Shown piece after piece: positions 36,037 through 47,073 of a stretch of 64,000 nt of DNA. The position numbers and the translations under genes were made by a program. Numbering within the stretch: the first letter of the stretch is position 1; each line of letters starts with the position of its first letter. Below the pieces are notes generated by a model. That model did not search any database, was not told where the DNA came from, and was given only the letters and a program-made list of their open reading frames with translations. The stretch is taken from the NCBI GenBank assembly GCA_010093515.1, contig MU001690.1, positions 169,901 through 233,900 on the forward strand. The letters are read 5' to 3'. Origin of the DNA: Lineolata rhizophorae. Its lineage: Eukaryota > Ascomycota > Dothideomycetes > Lineolatales > Lineolataceae.

Positions 36037-36792
36037 ATGGGCAAGTTCAGATCCCTCGTCAGGCTGGCGACGGCCTCGACCGTCGCCGGCGCCATTGGCT
36101 GGAAAGTCTACACCAAGGACACGCACTTCATCGACTTCTCCACGTCGTCGCCCGAGTTCGCCACGGCCTTTTACCGCGCCCACAACCCCGCCCCCGGCAA
36201 CAAGCCGCTGCTGCTCGATCACGCCGTCAAGCGCGTCCCGCTCTCCAAGCTGCGCACTTCCGACACGGACGAGCTCACGCGCGAGTTCAGCGCCAACATC
36301 TGGGGCGGCCCCGGCTTCGCCTTGCAGCGCAAGTATCACGAGAAGAGGGGCCGCCACCTCGAGGGCCGTCAGGACATGCTCTGGGAGAAGGGCGACCTGG
36401 CCAAGAGCGACTACCGGCAGGGCACCAAGATCGCCGATTACTTCGAGGTCGTGCAGAGGACTCCGGAGAAGGTCAGCGTGAACCCCTGCTGTGCCCGCTC
36501 ACCCGAGCAGAAAAAGGAGAAAGTGAATGCTAACAGCCGGTGATTGTCTGCGCAGGTCACTGTCCGCTGGGGAGATTCGCCCTTGGTCACCGGACCGCGT
36601 CCGTCCGACGGGCTCTTTTCCGTCGAAGTGTCACGCGACGACAAGTTTGCGACGTTCCATTTGAAGAGCATCTTCTTCAACTCGACCCCTGAGGGTGCCG
36701 AAGGGGGTCAACTGCCTTTCTGGTACACTCCCTTGCATCGCGAGTACACTAAGCTGTGGATGGAGACGAGCGTGAGGAGTCTCATGAAGTGA
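36037..36792 (+). CDS. uncharacterised fungal protein, probably mitochondrial
   Basis: Exons 36037-36471 and 36556-36792; 672 coding bases, 223 residues. The start is the ATG in a CACC/CAGCC-like context (MGKFRSLVRLATASTVAGAI). That N-terminus combines basic residues with a short hydrophobic segment, fitting a mitochondrial membrane or matrix signal. The rest is soluble: NIWGGPGFALQRKYHEKRG and IADYFEVVQRTPEK before the intron, then VTVRWGDSPLVTGPRPSDG and LPFWYTPLHREYTKLWMET. The latter suggests a compact beta-rich domain. The 84-bp intron has GTCAGC, GCTAAC and GCGCAG signals. I recognise this as a type found widely in Pezizomycotina but know of no function. It sits among other mitochondrial genes. 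Confidence 0.8.
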
Positions 36793-36977
36793 ATGGGTGG
36801 CTTGGGATTCCGATGTGTCCTGTTTCCTTCTCTCAACAGAGTATAGTATCTTTTTGGTTCTGCTGAGGGTTAACTGGGATCCAACGGTTTGTATCTAATA
36901 TCACGTCACGCACAAGAATAATCCGGAAATCAAGTTCAAGATCATTGATACGGAGTCTATCTCCCTCCTAATGCTAT

Positions 36978-38225
36978 TTAGCGTGTGCCTCTCGCCCCAA
37001 CTGGAGCCTCGGCTCTTCGTCTCTGCAGTGACCGCCCAATGGCGTCTCGAACTTCTGGCTCCGCTTGCACCGTGTTCTGTACAAGCCAGTCTTTGAGTTT
37101 CGACTTGACTTGACTCTCCGCTTGCGGATCGGATACAAAAGGTGCCTTCTCCAAAAGGAGCAGCCTCAAAGCCGCCCGGTCAGTCTCTTTAGACATTACC
37201 TCCAGTCTATCGAGCTGCGCTTGCTGAATTTTGCCCTTGTTCCCAGCGAGAGAACTGGGATCTTGCTGTCGAAGGAGCGGAGCAGCTTGTTGGACGGCTA
37301 TAAAAGTCCCGATCATGAGCTTTCGGGCCATCGTGAGAGTTTGGAATGGAAGATAGGGAGGATGTGTGCCCGTAGCTAAAAAAAGCCGATTCAAGACACG
37401 AGTGACGATGGGAAACGTCGGCCTCGAAATTGTGTGAAGCTCAAATATAAACATTCCTACAAAGCTGAGATAACGCCACTGAATAAATCGTAAAGTGATT
37501 AGCCAGGTCCCGAAGCGACATGTGGACATCGGAGTTGCTACTCACATATCGGCCGTATTCCATGTATCCAAGAAAGCTCAAAATGAACATGAACATTCCA
37601 CTAGCCGCATAATAAGGCAGTAACCGTTGCAGCCCTATCCCGACGTAATCTTTAACAGTCACACAATTTCGCCACTGCAACATGTCCATGCCAAATCGGT
37701 CATAAGCAAATCGTTTGGCTGGATCGACGAGGGTGTCTCGGGCCATGGTGAGATGGACGAAATACGCATCCGCTGAAGCCCGCGCATCGGGAGAGGTGAC
37801 TTTATCCGGATGGTGGATGATAGTGCTGGGCTTATCGTTAACCATATTCTAACCCAGGCTTTTTTGGAAGCGCTAGAAAGACACACAGCCTCCTAAATCG
37901 CGTCTGAATAGCCTTCTCATCGGCATCAGTTGGGACGCCCAGTGCCTGGTAAAAATCGCCGGCCCGGCGAATCTGCCAATCTGCTTCATAGACCGAGTAC
38001 GCGAGGTAGGCAAGAATGACTAGGGCATGTATTCGCCGCCGGTGTTTGACGAACTGAGAGGAGCCTGGCCTAGGTCGGGGGTCGCCGGCGCGGATAGTAA
38101 TTCCATAGTAAATGGACTGCAGATATCCCACGGCCTACAAAGGTCAGCCACGTCGCGGCTCCTGGCCGAAAGACACATACCGTGGGAACAAAGTACCAGC
38201 CGGCGAAGGAGAGGACTTGGTTCAT
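36978..38225 (-). CDS. membrane J-domain (DnaJ-like) protein
   Basis: Exons: 38225-38181, 38134-37887, 37825-37546 and 37478-36978; 1074 coding bases, 357 residues. An N-terminal hydrophobic segment (MNQVLSFAGWYFVPT), a basic stretch and a second hydrophobic segment (ALVILAYLAYSVYEA) precede a J-domain: FYQALGVPTDADEKAIQTRF, then RRLTIIHHPDKV with the essential HPD, which is restored across the 61-bp intron. Two to three further hydrophobic segments (LLPYYAASGMFMFILSFLGY; RYLSFVGMFIFEL) follow, and the tail is basic and helical. An ER or Golgi membrane co-chaperone that recruits Hsp70 is likely. It is convergent with the 36.0-kb gene and divergent from RPA43. Confidence 0.88.
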
Positions 38226-38635
38226 CGTGACAAAAGGACTGGGGGGCAGGCGGAGTCCAAAGCGGAGCGTTGATAGGTTATGTGAGATAGGTCATGGCGA
38301 GTGGGCAAGCTGCGCAGGGAAAAATGCGACTCTGTGAGGAGATTGAAAGGACCGACGTCAAGCGAAGAATCATACGAAAGAACAATGGGAAGCCAACAGC
38401 ATCTGCGAGTCAGGGCTCAAGGGCAGAAACGCGGAAACACAGGTATGTGCATACAGTACCGGCGCTAGGTACACGTGGCTCAAGTACTCTTCGCGCATTG
38501 CCAAGCCACAACGACCACAGCTGCGCGCACCGCCACACAGCCTCCGGCTCCCACTCTCCAAACTTTTTCTTTCCCTCGCGGTCCGAATCGCTGACCAACA
38601 AAAAATACTTGGCCACTCAATTCAACACCAACATC
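38226..38635. promoter_or_regulatory. bidirectional promoter, J-protein / RPA43
   Basis: 410 bp separate divergent start codons. A frame open through it into RPA43 is chance extension: the family-like start MASAIASPEVSNRKKRK lies at 38636. Confidence 0.5.
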
Positions 38636-39694
38636 ATGGCTTCGGCCATAGCCAGCCCAGAGGTCTCAAATCGCAAGAAGCGCAAAGAGCACAAGAAACG
38701 CAAGAAACATCATCATGACTCTGAAAAGAAAAGCTCTAAAAAGCGCCGCAGAGAAGAGCTTGACGAGCCCGCCGCCGAGGTCGCGCGCGAAACATCCCCG
38801 AAAAAGAAGCAGCGCATGCATGCAGACTACGACTCCCTATTTCATCAAGCCGAGAGTGGCGCAGATGTCCCTGCCTGGTTCAAGAATGCACCAGCCGCTC
38901 CAGACTCGCCATTCATGCTCCAGACAACGTCCATGTACCTCCCATTGTCTCCCATAACGCTCTCTGACCCGATCGACGGCATTCGAGCCGAACACCTCTC
39001 GCCGCTTCTTCTCACGTATTCTCCAATGCTCAAGGGCATTGTCCTCTCTTACGGCAACATTCGGCTGTCCGAACAACCTCACTCGGGCCAGAAGGAAGGC
39101 GAGCAAGTCCTCGCCCGATGCGTGGGTGAATACGGGCCATGCTTTGTCTGGGTCACGGTAGATTTCCTGCTCATCAAACCACGTAGAGGACTTACAGTGG
39201 AGGGCTGGGTAAACCTGCAGAACGAGAGTCACCTCGGATTGGTTTGCTGGAATTTTTTCAACGTGAGCGTTGACCGCAAGCGCTTGCCGCAGAGCTGGAA
39301 GTGGGTTGAGCCAGGTCTGGCTGGTCACCAAAATAGGGCTTCGAATGGAGGTACAAATCACGAAGAGGTGGAGAACGGCTACTTTGTTGATGGCAAGGGC
39401 AGAAAAGTGGAAGGTTTTATTCAGTTCAGGCTGCGAGACTTTGAGACAGTGCCGAGCATCGAGAGTGGTACTGAGTTCGTGTCTCTAGAGGGGACACTTA
39501 TCAGTGATGAGGAGGAGAGAGAACTGGCCGTACGGGAGCTACAAAAGAAGCAAGGAAAGGTCAATGGGATTGTGCGACAGTCTCCACACCCTGTGCCGCT
39601 GCCATCTTCGCTGAAGCCATCTGGAGCGACAGATAAGAGTCCTAAGACATCCAAGAGCAAGAAGCCTTGCAAAAAGGACAAGGGCAAAGACTAG
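38636..39694 (+). CDS. RPA43: RNA polymerase I subunit RPA43
   Basis: A single exon of 352 residues from the ATG at 38636. The N-terminus is a Lys/Arg-rich nuclear-localisation-type stretch (KKRKEHKKRKKHHHDSEKK). The core has the Rpb7-like tip and OB parts of Rpa43: MYLPLSPITLSDPIDGIRAE, then LLTYSPMLKGIVLSYGNIRL, then GPCFVWVTVDFLLIKPRRG, and the OB strand NLQNESHLGLVCWNFFNVSV with IPKxxLPxxW-like KRLPQSWKW. A variable acidic part and a basic C-terminal tail (KSKKPCKKDKGKD) close the protein. Rpa43 forms the stalk with Rpa14 and binds the initiation factor Rrn3 for rRNA transcription in the nucleolus. Confidence 0.92.
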   Translation: MASAIASPEVSNRKKRKEHKKRKKHHHDSEKKSSKKRRREELDEPAAEVARETSPKKKQRMHADYDSLFHQAESGADVPAWFKNAPAAPDSPFMLQTTSMYLPLSPITLSDPIDGIRAEHLSPLLLTYSPMLKGIVLSYGNIRLSEQPHSGQKEGEQVLARCVGEYGPCFVWVTVDFLLIKPRRGLTVEGWVNLQNESHLGLVCWNFFNVSVDRKRLPQSWKWVEPGLAGHQNRASNGGTNHEEVENGYFVDGKGRKVEGFIQFRLRDFETVPSIESGTEFVSLEGTLISDEEERELAVRELQKKQGKVNGIVRQSPHPVPLPSSLKPSGATDKSPKTSKSKKPCKKDKGKD

Positions 39695-39898
39695 TATAGC
39701 ATAGCCGAATTAAAAATTATTAATTACTTGCATTGATGCTATTCAATGTCTAACGCATTGTTTCTGGTAATACTGTACAGGAGCTTCTTGGCACAAGACT
39801 ATAATCTCAACAATAACTCTTGATACCGAACTCGAATGCTCATAGGTCAGAGCCCGACTCATGACAGCCCGAAAGTGTCCGCCGGAGTGATTAATATG

Positions 39899-42278
39899 CT
39901 AGTCATTGCGCGAGGCATTGATGCTCGACGGTTCTCCAGGTTGAACAAGCTTCAAGTCAACCATTTCCTCGATGTCAACTTCGATGAAATCCTCCTCTAC
40001 ATCTGCTTCGAGACCATAGTACAAGCGTCGGCCCTTCCAGTCGTACTCCGGTTCTTTACGTTTCCGAGAGCAAGTATCCTGAAGTCTGACGTAGGCTTGT
40101 CCTTGCTCAACGTCCTCAACCTTGCCAACATAGTAGTCGCTCATGCCAGGTGACCACCCCGTAGCAGCTGACGCCTCCATTTTCTTGAACGCAATCACGA
40201 TTCCGGGCTCTACGGCCTTGTTGTCCATATTTGGGAGGTTTTCCAAGTCATCGGTGTTAAGAGTTTCGCTATTAGATGAGGAAATTGTTGTATAAGGCCT
40301 GTCTTGTTCGCGGGCTAGCTGATCCTCAGCCGCTTGATCGTCTGCATCGTCATAATTGAGCCGAACATTACTAGAACCATCCCTGCGAGCACTAATCAAT
40401 CGGTATTCGTCGGTGTAGTCTTCGTACTCTCCGACTCCATTGCCATCTTCTTGAGCTTCCTGGACCTCTTCATCCTCTTCAAGTTCTTCGAACTTGCGCT
40501 TCGTGCCGCGCTCTAGGCTGTCCCAGCGTTGGCGGAAAGGAAAAGGCGGCGTTCTTAGGTCTTTGGACTCGCCAGAGCACTCAACTGCCGTTAGGACAAT
40601 ATTTTCCTTCCACAATCCTGAATCTTGCCACACTCCAGTAAGATCGGTTGCGTCCTCTTCAGCATAATGTTCACCGTTCACCATGACTTCAGACGTCAAG
40701 CTTGGCTTTTTTGTCTGACCAACACTGGCAAGCTGATGCTTGACTGCTTCTTCCTCCTCTTTCGACTTTGGAGACTTTACTCCAAGGGAGCCGAACACAA
40801 AGCGACGGCCAGCAGCAAGGTCTAAGGTTGGCCTCCGTTGAGATTCTTGAGATTGTGCTGCAGTGTTTTGTAAATCAATCGAACGAGTCATCTGTTCTGA
40901 CTCTTTACCCATAGTACGCTTCTTGCTCTTGCTTAGGCTGCCATTGAACTCGCCAACCTTACCGCCATCCTCTTCTGCTAAAGTGGCCCGCTCCTCAATA
41001 TTGGTCGCTGCTATTTCTTCCCGGCTCTGGTTTTGTCTATGCTCAGGCATTTTGGAGGCATCTGCGCCCAAAGCACTTTTGAGAACTCCGGACTCTTTGT
41101 CTTTGTTCTCACGCTCTTTTGCCCTTTGCTTCTTGAATTCTTCTACGTCCTTTAGGGTTGAATTTTTGGACAAGACGCCACGACGGATCAAGATATCGCG
41201 GAGTTTGCTTGCCTTCTTCCTCTCATTGCGCCTTTGACTACGGCTCTTCCATTTTGATTTCTTGAGCGTCAGGTCCCGGACAGATGATGGTTCCAAGTCC
41301 ATAGGTTCCTCAAAGGATTCTCTCCCAGAAAATCCTTCGGCTAAAGACTCAGAAGAGGGCTTAGAAGAGGGCTCAGAAGGAGGCTCAGATGACGAAACCG
41401 ACGATTCAGGTGATGATTCGGATCCGCCACTGGAAGCGCGTTCCGACAAATTTTGCGACGACGCACCCAAGAGTACACCACCTGAAGTAGGCGCGTCAGG
41501 TGCCCCTTCCTGAATATCTGAATCCTCTTCTGAGCTCGACTCTGAGCTCGAGGATAAAGCGCTTGATTCAGATAAGCCGGAAGAGGTTGACTCGATCCCG
41601 GTGTTAGAATCAACATTCTCGGGAGAATAAACTGCAGAGGCAGAATCTGAGGACCCAGGTTCATCGTCTCCAGAGGTGTTATAGTCTTCGTCGAACTCCT
41701 CGTCGTCTTCCAGCCGAAGAAGCTGCTGCGTGGCTAAGTCGTGGTGTGCGCGACCTTCGTCGAATGCCTCTGTGAATTGAGCCTCGCCATCACCACCCTG
41801 GTCCTCTGTGAGCCTGGTGCGTTTCAGGGGCGGTATTTGGACCTGCGGTCGATTCGACTGGCGCAGAGCAGCACGGCCGAACGGGACGCCGTCAACAAGG
41901 TGTTGTCCGTTGGCTGATATTTGGAACCTGCCACCTAAAGTCCTTGCGCGGATCTCAGGCGTTGCCAAGGGCCTAATGCTATGGTATTTGTAAGAACTCT
42001 CATCGAAGTGCAAACCGTGCGACAGAGTGCATAACTTACAGGACTTCATCGTCTTCACGAGCAATCTGTGCAAGGGGAAGAAAGTGGAAGCACTCAAAGC
42101 CACCGATTTCCACAACATAGTCGTCCAGGCCCCAGTCGTCGGACTCAAGCGGGACAACTCTGTTGACCTGGTCGAGAAATTGCGCAACAGTGCAGACGAG
42201 TTGGTTCTCGTCGTCCGGTGCCCAGAGGAACTTGACGGGGGGCAGCTCATGCCGCTTGACAACCAGCCGGAGCCGCAT
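39899..42278 (-). CDS. coilin-like nuclear protein (candidate fungal coilin)
   Basis: Exons 42278-42040 and 41978-39899 with a 61-bp intron; 2319 coding bases, 772 residues. The first 80 residues (MRLRLVVKRHELPPVKFLW, then a predicted beta/alpha ubiquitin-like fold ending DDEVLIRPL) resemble the N-terminal self-association domain of coilin. A long low-complexity region follows, with Ser/Glu-rich acidic runs at about residues 200-320 and a basic block (KSKWKSRSQRRNERKKASKL). The C-terminus, from about residue 668, reads GIVIAFKKMEASAATGWSPG, then MSDYYVGKVEDVEQGQAYVRL, which parallels the IAFK...SP..SDY..G.V pattern of the coilin Tudor-like domain. Coilin scaffolds Cajal bodies and snRNP maturation. 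Conserved in ascomycetes to my knowledge as an uncharacterised protein; the coilin assignment is inference from architecture and motif. Confidence 0.7.
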
Positions 42279-42627
42279 GGTGGGCAGTGATGTCGCCGAA
42301 GGACGATGGAGAAGCGGAGTGTTTGTGGCAGAGGAAGAGTTGCTGGAGCTCGTCGCAGCTTCTAGGATTTATTTGCAGATGCGCGGTTAGTGAATTGCGC
42401 TAGCCGTGGCTCATAGGTCGTGTGGCGCACAGTGGCTTAGCGAGCATGCAGGTAAGGGCACACCCTACTCCGCCCATGCCCGCTCGTTATCCATAACAGT
42501 GCAGCCACCTATTCAGGCAAAGTATCTAGTTTTTAACATCGAACTATGTAGAATTCAACCCCACGAAAGACCAATGGAATAAAATAGAATAAAATAAAGT
42601 AAAGTTGGAAAAAAAAAAAAACTAAAT
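42279..42627. other. intergenic between coilin-like gene and tRNA
   Basis: About 350 bp holding the upstream region of the coilin-like gene. An AT-rich stretch (42530-42625) ends in the A run that is the tRNA terminator on the other strand. Confidence 0.5.
42609..42621 (-). terminator. RNA polymerase III terminator of tRNA-Met
   Basis: A run of 13 A on the plus strand, T13 on the transcribed minus strand, begins six bases after the 3' end of the tRNA. Confidence 0.85.
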
Positions 42628-42699
42628 TAGCTGGCCTCCGTTTCGATCGGAGGACCTCCGGGTTATGAGCCCGGCGCTCTTCCGCTGAGCTAGCCAGCT
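42628..42699 (-). tRNA. tRNA-Met (CAT), elongator type
   Basis: 72 bases on the minus strand fold as a cloverleaf. The 7-bp acceptor stem pairs AGCTGGC with GCCAGCT, and the discriminator is A. The D arm is GCTC-AGCGGAA-GAGC. The anticodon arm is CCGGG-CTCATAA-CCCGG with anticodon CAT. The T arm is CTCCG-ATCGAAA-CGGAG. No intron. An A1:U72 pair is usual for initiator tRNA, but the rest (T arm, short D loop) does not settle initiator against elongator, so the subtype is less certain than Met. Confidence 0.93.
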
Positions 42700-43483
42700 T
42701 GTTTGAATTTTATACAGGAATTTTTGCATTTATAAAATATATAGTTCATATTAATTTCAGCAGCGCACTCTTCAAACTTCTACATTCGTCTGTTGAGTAT
42801 CGCGTATTCTGTCAGAAAAGGTATGATTGATTGGCGAAGCTGCAAGTTGGTGTACGCGTGGTTGCGTACGTAAACCACACTACATACACTAAAATAGGAC
42901 ACATGAAACACAACCCATTCTGACGTGTTCCGCATCAGAGTCATGCCTCAAAGCTACCATCATATGTAGTAGGCCCCTATCACCGGGAAAAAACAGGTCA
43001 TCAAGCCTCAAGAGACTACTTCCGGGACGCCCGGGAACACATGCAATACTTTATCTGTCTCCACTGAATTCTCTTTACAAGGAACTGCTTGCTACATACG
43101 AACAAATAGCATGCTTTAATCACCGCACGTTGTAGACCAGGTTATGACCGGAGCTTCGGCCTTCTTCTATAACTAGAGGTATTTTGACGTGAACGGTACA
43201 TACTCCGTGGATGCATGAACCACCAATAATAACCCCTGTCAACATCATTTCGTCAATGCGCACTACTACTAGATCTGTCAGTGTTTCTTCTTGCTGGCGC
43301 AGTGACTTCCTCGGAGGATATACCCGCAACGACAAAATATAATAAGCTAATAAGAGCTAGCGCCGTTTCTCCCTACAGGGTCCAGAATCTTGTATATAGA
43401 GCTTGATGTTTGCCCGATTCATGGTCCAGCGTCTAAAGTCTCTCGCCCTCCTAATAACTATCAACATTGCCCCGCGTCTCAGA
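42700..43483. other. intergenic, left edge of accessory region
   Basis: About 780 bp of visibly lower GC than the DNA to the left, with no recognisable gene. A left boundary of the accessory region may fall here, but no terminal repeat or target duplication could be identified by eye. Confidence 0.4.
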
Positions 43484-44280
43484 ATGGGGAACAAGGTCTC
43501 CTTGCGAGTCTTCTCTGTGAAGGTTGTCTTTCTTCTGCTCCTTACGTATCCTAACATTGTTACCGCGACAGTAACTCATCGACGAGCAGTTATTGATCAT
43601 GACGCGGTTGTGGGATTTGATCAGACTGTTCCAGACACTTCTATTGGTGAACTCTATCTAACGTATAAGCCATATCTCAATGTCGTCAGTGGCTGTGTCC
43701 CGTTTCCCGCCGTAGATGCTGCCGGCAATACAAAGTATGTATATGATGCTACCGTACCCTTCCTTGTCGCAAGTCTAAAGTACTCCATTCTAGTGGCGGA
43801 CTCAGTCCAACGGGGTCCCCGTCCGGGGATTGCGACAGCAGCGACGGACAAGTTTACGCGCGCTCAGAGCAGTACGGCGAAAACTTCGCAATCATGTACG
43901 CGTGGTACTTCCCGAAAGACGAGCCGAGCGATGGACTCGGTCACCGGCACGATTGGGAGAGTGTTGTAGTATGGATCGATGACCCCGACGCACCCGAGCC
44001 CGCAATCTTGGGCGTTGCAGCCTCCGCGCATGGGGACTACTCGACGACGACTAGCCCGAACCTCAGTGGTACTAGGCCATTGATTAGGTACTTCAACACC
44101 TGGCCGTTGGATCACCAACTAGGCTTCACGTCCACTCAAGGTGGAGAACAGCCATTGATTGCTTGGCAATCTATGACCGATGCCGCGAGGTCTGCTCTCG
44201 AGAACACCGATTTCGGCTCAGCAAACGTGCCCTTTAAGGATGCAAACTTCGAAAACAACCTGGCAGAGGCGTCGCTCTAA
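43484..44280 (+). CDS. necrosis- and ethylene-inducing-like protein (NLP, NPP1 family)
   Basis: Two exons, 43484-43734 and 43794-44280, with a 59-bp intron (GTATGT...TTCTAG); about 245 residues from the ATG at 43484. In-frame ATGs at 43406 and 43421 would lengthen it, but 43484 places a hydrophobic signal peptide (LRVFSVKVVFLLLL) at the N-terminus. The hallmark heptapeptide GHRHDWE lies at 43939-43959, and two Cys, in SGCVPFPAVD and just after the intron, fit the type 1 disulfide. NLPs are secreted proteins; cytotoxic members permeabilise plant membranes through glycosyl inositol phosphorylceramide, and others are non-toxic immune elicitors. The frame is intact with no breaks. Cytotoxicity cannot be judged from sequence alone. 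The gene lies at the edge of an accessory, gene-poor region. Confidence 0.92.
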
Positions 44281-47073
44281 GCTTTATCGTTGTGAGGGTT
44301 TTACCATTCCTCAAGGTCCGATAATGCAACTTGGAGTTGGTGGAACAAGGGCGCTATCACATGTTTTGTGTGCCCACTATAGTATTACCGTATGTAAATC
44401 TAATACATGTTGAAATCCCCGTGGCGGGGTCGAGCATGCCGTTTTCTGATTCCTCCAATCCGCCATACGTGATCCCACTCTGTCATTCCTACTCTGTCAC
44501 TCAAACTCAAAGCTTCAGGCATCAGCTAGTTAATCTCGAGGTCAACTCTTCTTGATGAATACTTTATGCCGCGGTCCCTCGATCCTAATCCCCCCTTTTC
44601 TCCCTCTCCTTCCATTTCCTTCCGGTCTGAGCCTCCGTATTCTAGCTAGCAGCAAAATTACCGCACGTCAGCTCAGATGAGCTACGTTGTACGCGTGTCG
44701 GCATTCTCAATGGAGAGAAGAGACGGTGAAGTCGAGGTTGCCTTGTCTAGTCCTAGTTCGATGATCCTTCCGCCAATTTCGATACAATGTAAACTCACGG
44801 AAATGGGAATGATTCTCGTCTCAGTTACCAGTGAAGTCAGGGATGAGCATGAAATTCAGGAAGCTCCCACCGAATCAAACTCTTGGTGGCGAAGCTTCGG
44901 GCGCGGGAATGAAAAATCGAAGCAACCAAGCCTCCTTGTTTGTTGTCATTCTCTTATTTCTGTCCACCCTAGGCTCAGACGTTCCATTAACTCGCTGCCG
45001 CCTTGTATCTCCCTGACAGTCTGCCTTGCCTGTAATGGCCAATATCCGGTCTGGCCAAAAGAATAAGCCATTAGATCGCTGCCTATGACGTTGCTCAGGT
45101 AAAGGACGCGTGAAGACATAGGAGAGGACAGGACCGAGGGCGTCATGGGAAGGGGTGGCATCGTGACAGCCTGGATACGCATGAATGATGCTTGAAGAGG
45201 ATGCCCGGCTGCTGGGGATAGCCGGGGATTTCTGTGTTGGGGCGTCGGGGTAGGCTTGCCGAGAAATGAAGATTCTCCTATTTTAGAATGACTAACTGGA
45301 TCGAATAGGCATCCTCCTCGTTCCCAACAGTAGATGAAGCGAAGAACCGCAAAGCCGTCTATCCTGGGCCTCGATCAACGTTGACGTAGTTCAGGGATTT
45401 GAATGATGCCTGATTCAGACGTCACAAGGGATGTCTTGCTTGGACGAAGTACGAGTTGATGTCCGGAGTCAATTCTGCAATCGCCGACACCCCAAGAGCT
45501 CGGAAGACTCCTTGATTCTTAAAATCCGTCTGCCCTATCTGCATGACGAGTCATCGGCATCGTCGAAAGAAACAGGGTGTTTGATCACACGGGTCTGTGG
45601 CGATCTGGGAGGCATAGTTCATCTCAGCTGAGCATTGGTCGGCCAGTTGGTTTGAGACGGCTAAGAAACTCACCAAGGATTTATGGCAACGATGTTGGAG
45701 AGAAGGACACCTCGCCGCTCATATCCTCCGGGATGCCTGTGCTAATCCCAGTGCTTCTCACGCTCTTCATCCTTCAAGTCCATTCTAGATTCATAGTATG
45801 AAACTGGAAGATTTCATCCGTCCGAACTCAGTCTGCCTTGCATGAATCTATATCTAGAGTTCAGCTGACCTGCCACCGTACAAAAGGCAATGGGCGTACG
45901 AATGGGAGACGACAGCCTGTTCATCCTAGAGAAGTTCCTCTGCATGCACCTGGGCAGACGTAATCACGCGTGCACTCTCGAAGACTGCCTCAGGGACCGC
46001 AAGCGGCATCTCTCGATCTCTATTTCATAATTTTGAGCTCCATGTTTGCTCTTTTCCTGTTCGCATGCTTGCCATAGGCAAGATAAACTTCAAATTCTGG
46101 AGGGTATTTCCACCAATTCACACGATGTGAATTCGCCAGATCTCCCTTATCTTTGAAGATGGCCGTTATGGTTCGATTCTCAACCCAACAAGCTATTTTG
46201 GTCCATGATGGTTAATAGTCGCTTCTGATCACTCCAGTAGGTCCCACTTAGGGTCCCATAGCCCACGGGGCCCGTGAACCTACAGGACCCCATATCCAGT
46301 GTCAATAGACTTGGTCTGCCCATTCCAGATCTCCGCTGGAATCTGACAGTTATCCTACCCAGGACACGGCCGGACTTGGCTCTGTTGGGGTCAGAGTTGT
46401 TCCTTCGTCAACTGATCCCTCGATGTTTGGGGGTTTCCACTCCAGGCTTGCCGTTCCTGACGCTTGCGGGGCGATGGGCTCAGGACCCGCGGGCGGACTA
46501 CTCGATACGCATCATAAATGAGTCTTAGTTCGGGGTCATGCTCCGCGATCATCGATGAGAATCACTGCAACTCTGGAGGGCAAACCTGTGCCCATATTGT
46601 GGCAGCTCGCCATAGATCAACAACGTTGGCGTCACAGTCTCGTCTCAAGATGTACTCGAGGTAGAATTGACATCATCAAAGTCGCAGCCATAATTAGAGC
46701 AATTACGACTTAACTGTGGCCACAGCTCTTTTTCGGAGAGCCAAGCTTCGGGCACTTTTGCTTCGAATCGTGGCCAAGGGCTACCAGCTGGAGGTGGAGT
46801 ATCACCTGGATCACAGCCACATGGCCAGTGGGCAACCCCACCAATTCAGGGGCTGGGGACCCACCAAACGCAGGGACCGCTGCAGAAGCGGTCATCAGTG
46901 CAGGAGCCTCCTTCCTAAACAACGGAGAACATCGATCAAGTAAATCCACCTGCGCCCAATGAAAAGCGCGCGTCAACACTTGATCCTACACTGTAGGCGC
47001 ACACACGAGGGTTAGTGTTCTCCGAGACGTTCGAGGACCTAATTAGCAGGGGTGACAGCAATCGTAACAGCTA
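44281..47073. other. accessory intergenic DNA, no intact gene
   Basis: About 2.8 kb of moderate GC between the NLP gene and the DUF3435 relic. Only short frames (under 130 codons) without similarity are present. This may be decayed mobile or duplicated DNA, but I could not identify its origin. Confidence 0.4.

Noticed and set aside
34378-36792. secondary-metabolite gene cluster around the P450-like gene
   Set aside because: No PKS, NRPS, terpene cyclase, tailoring enzyme, transporter or regulator lies nearby; neighbours are mitochondrial and housekeeping genes.
43403-43969. NLP gene as a frameshifted pseudogene
   Set aside because: The apparent break between two frames is a normal 59-bp intron with GTATGT and TTCTAG and exact phase; the gene is intact.
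46710-46979. 89-codon minus-strand frame next to the DUF3435 relic, as a possible C-terminal finger of that gene
   Set aside because: It lacks the Cys/His spacing of the zinc finger often found at the end of DUF3435 proteins, and no link to the upstream part is visible.
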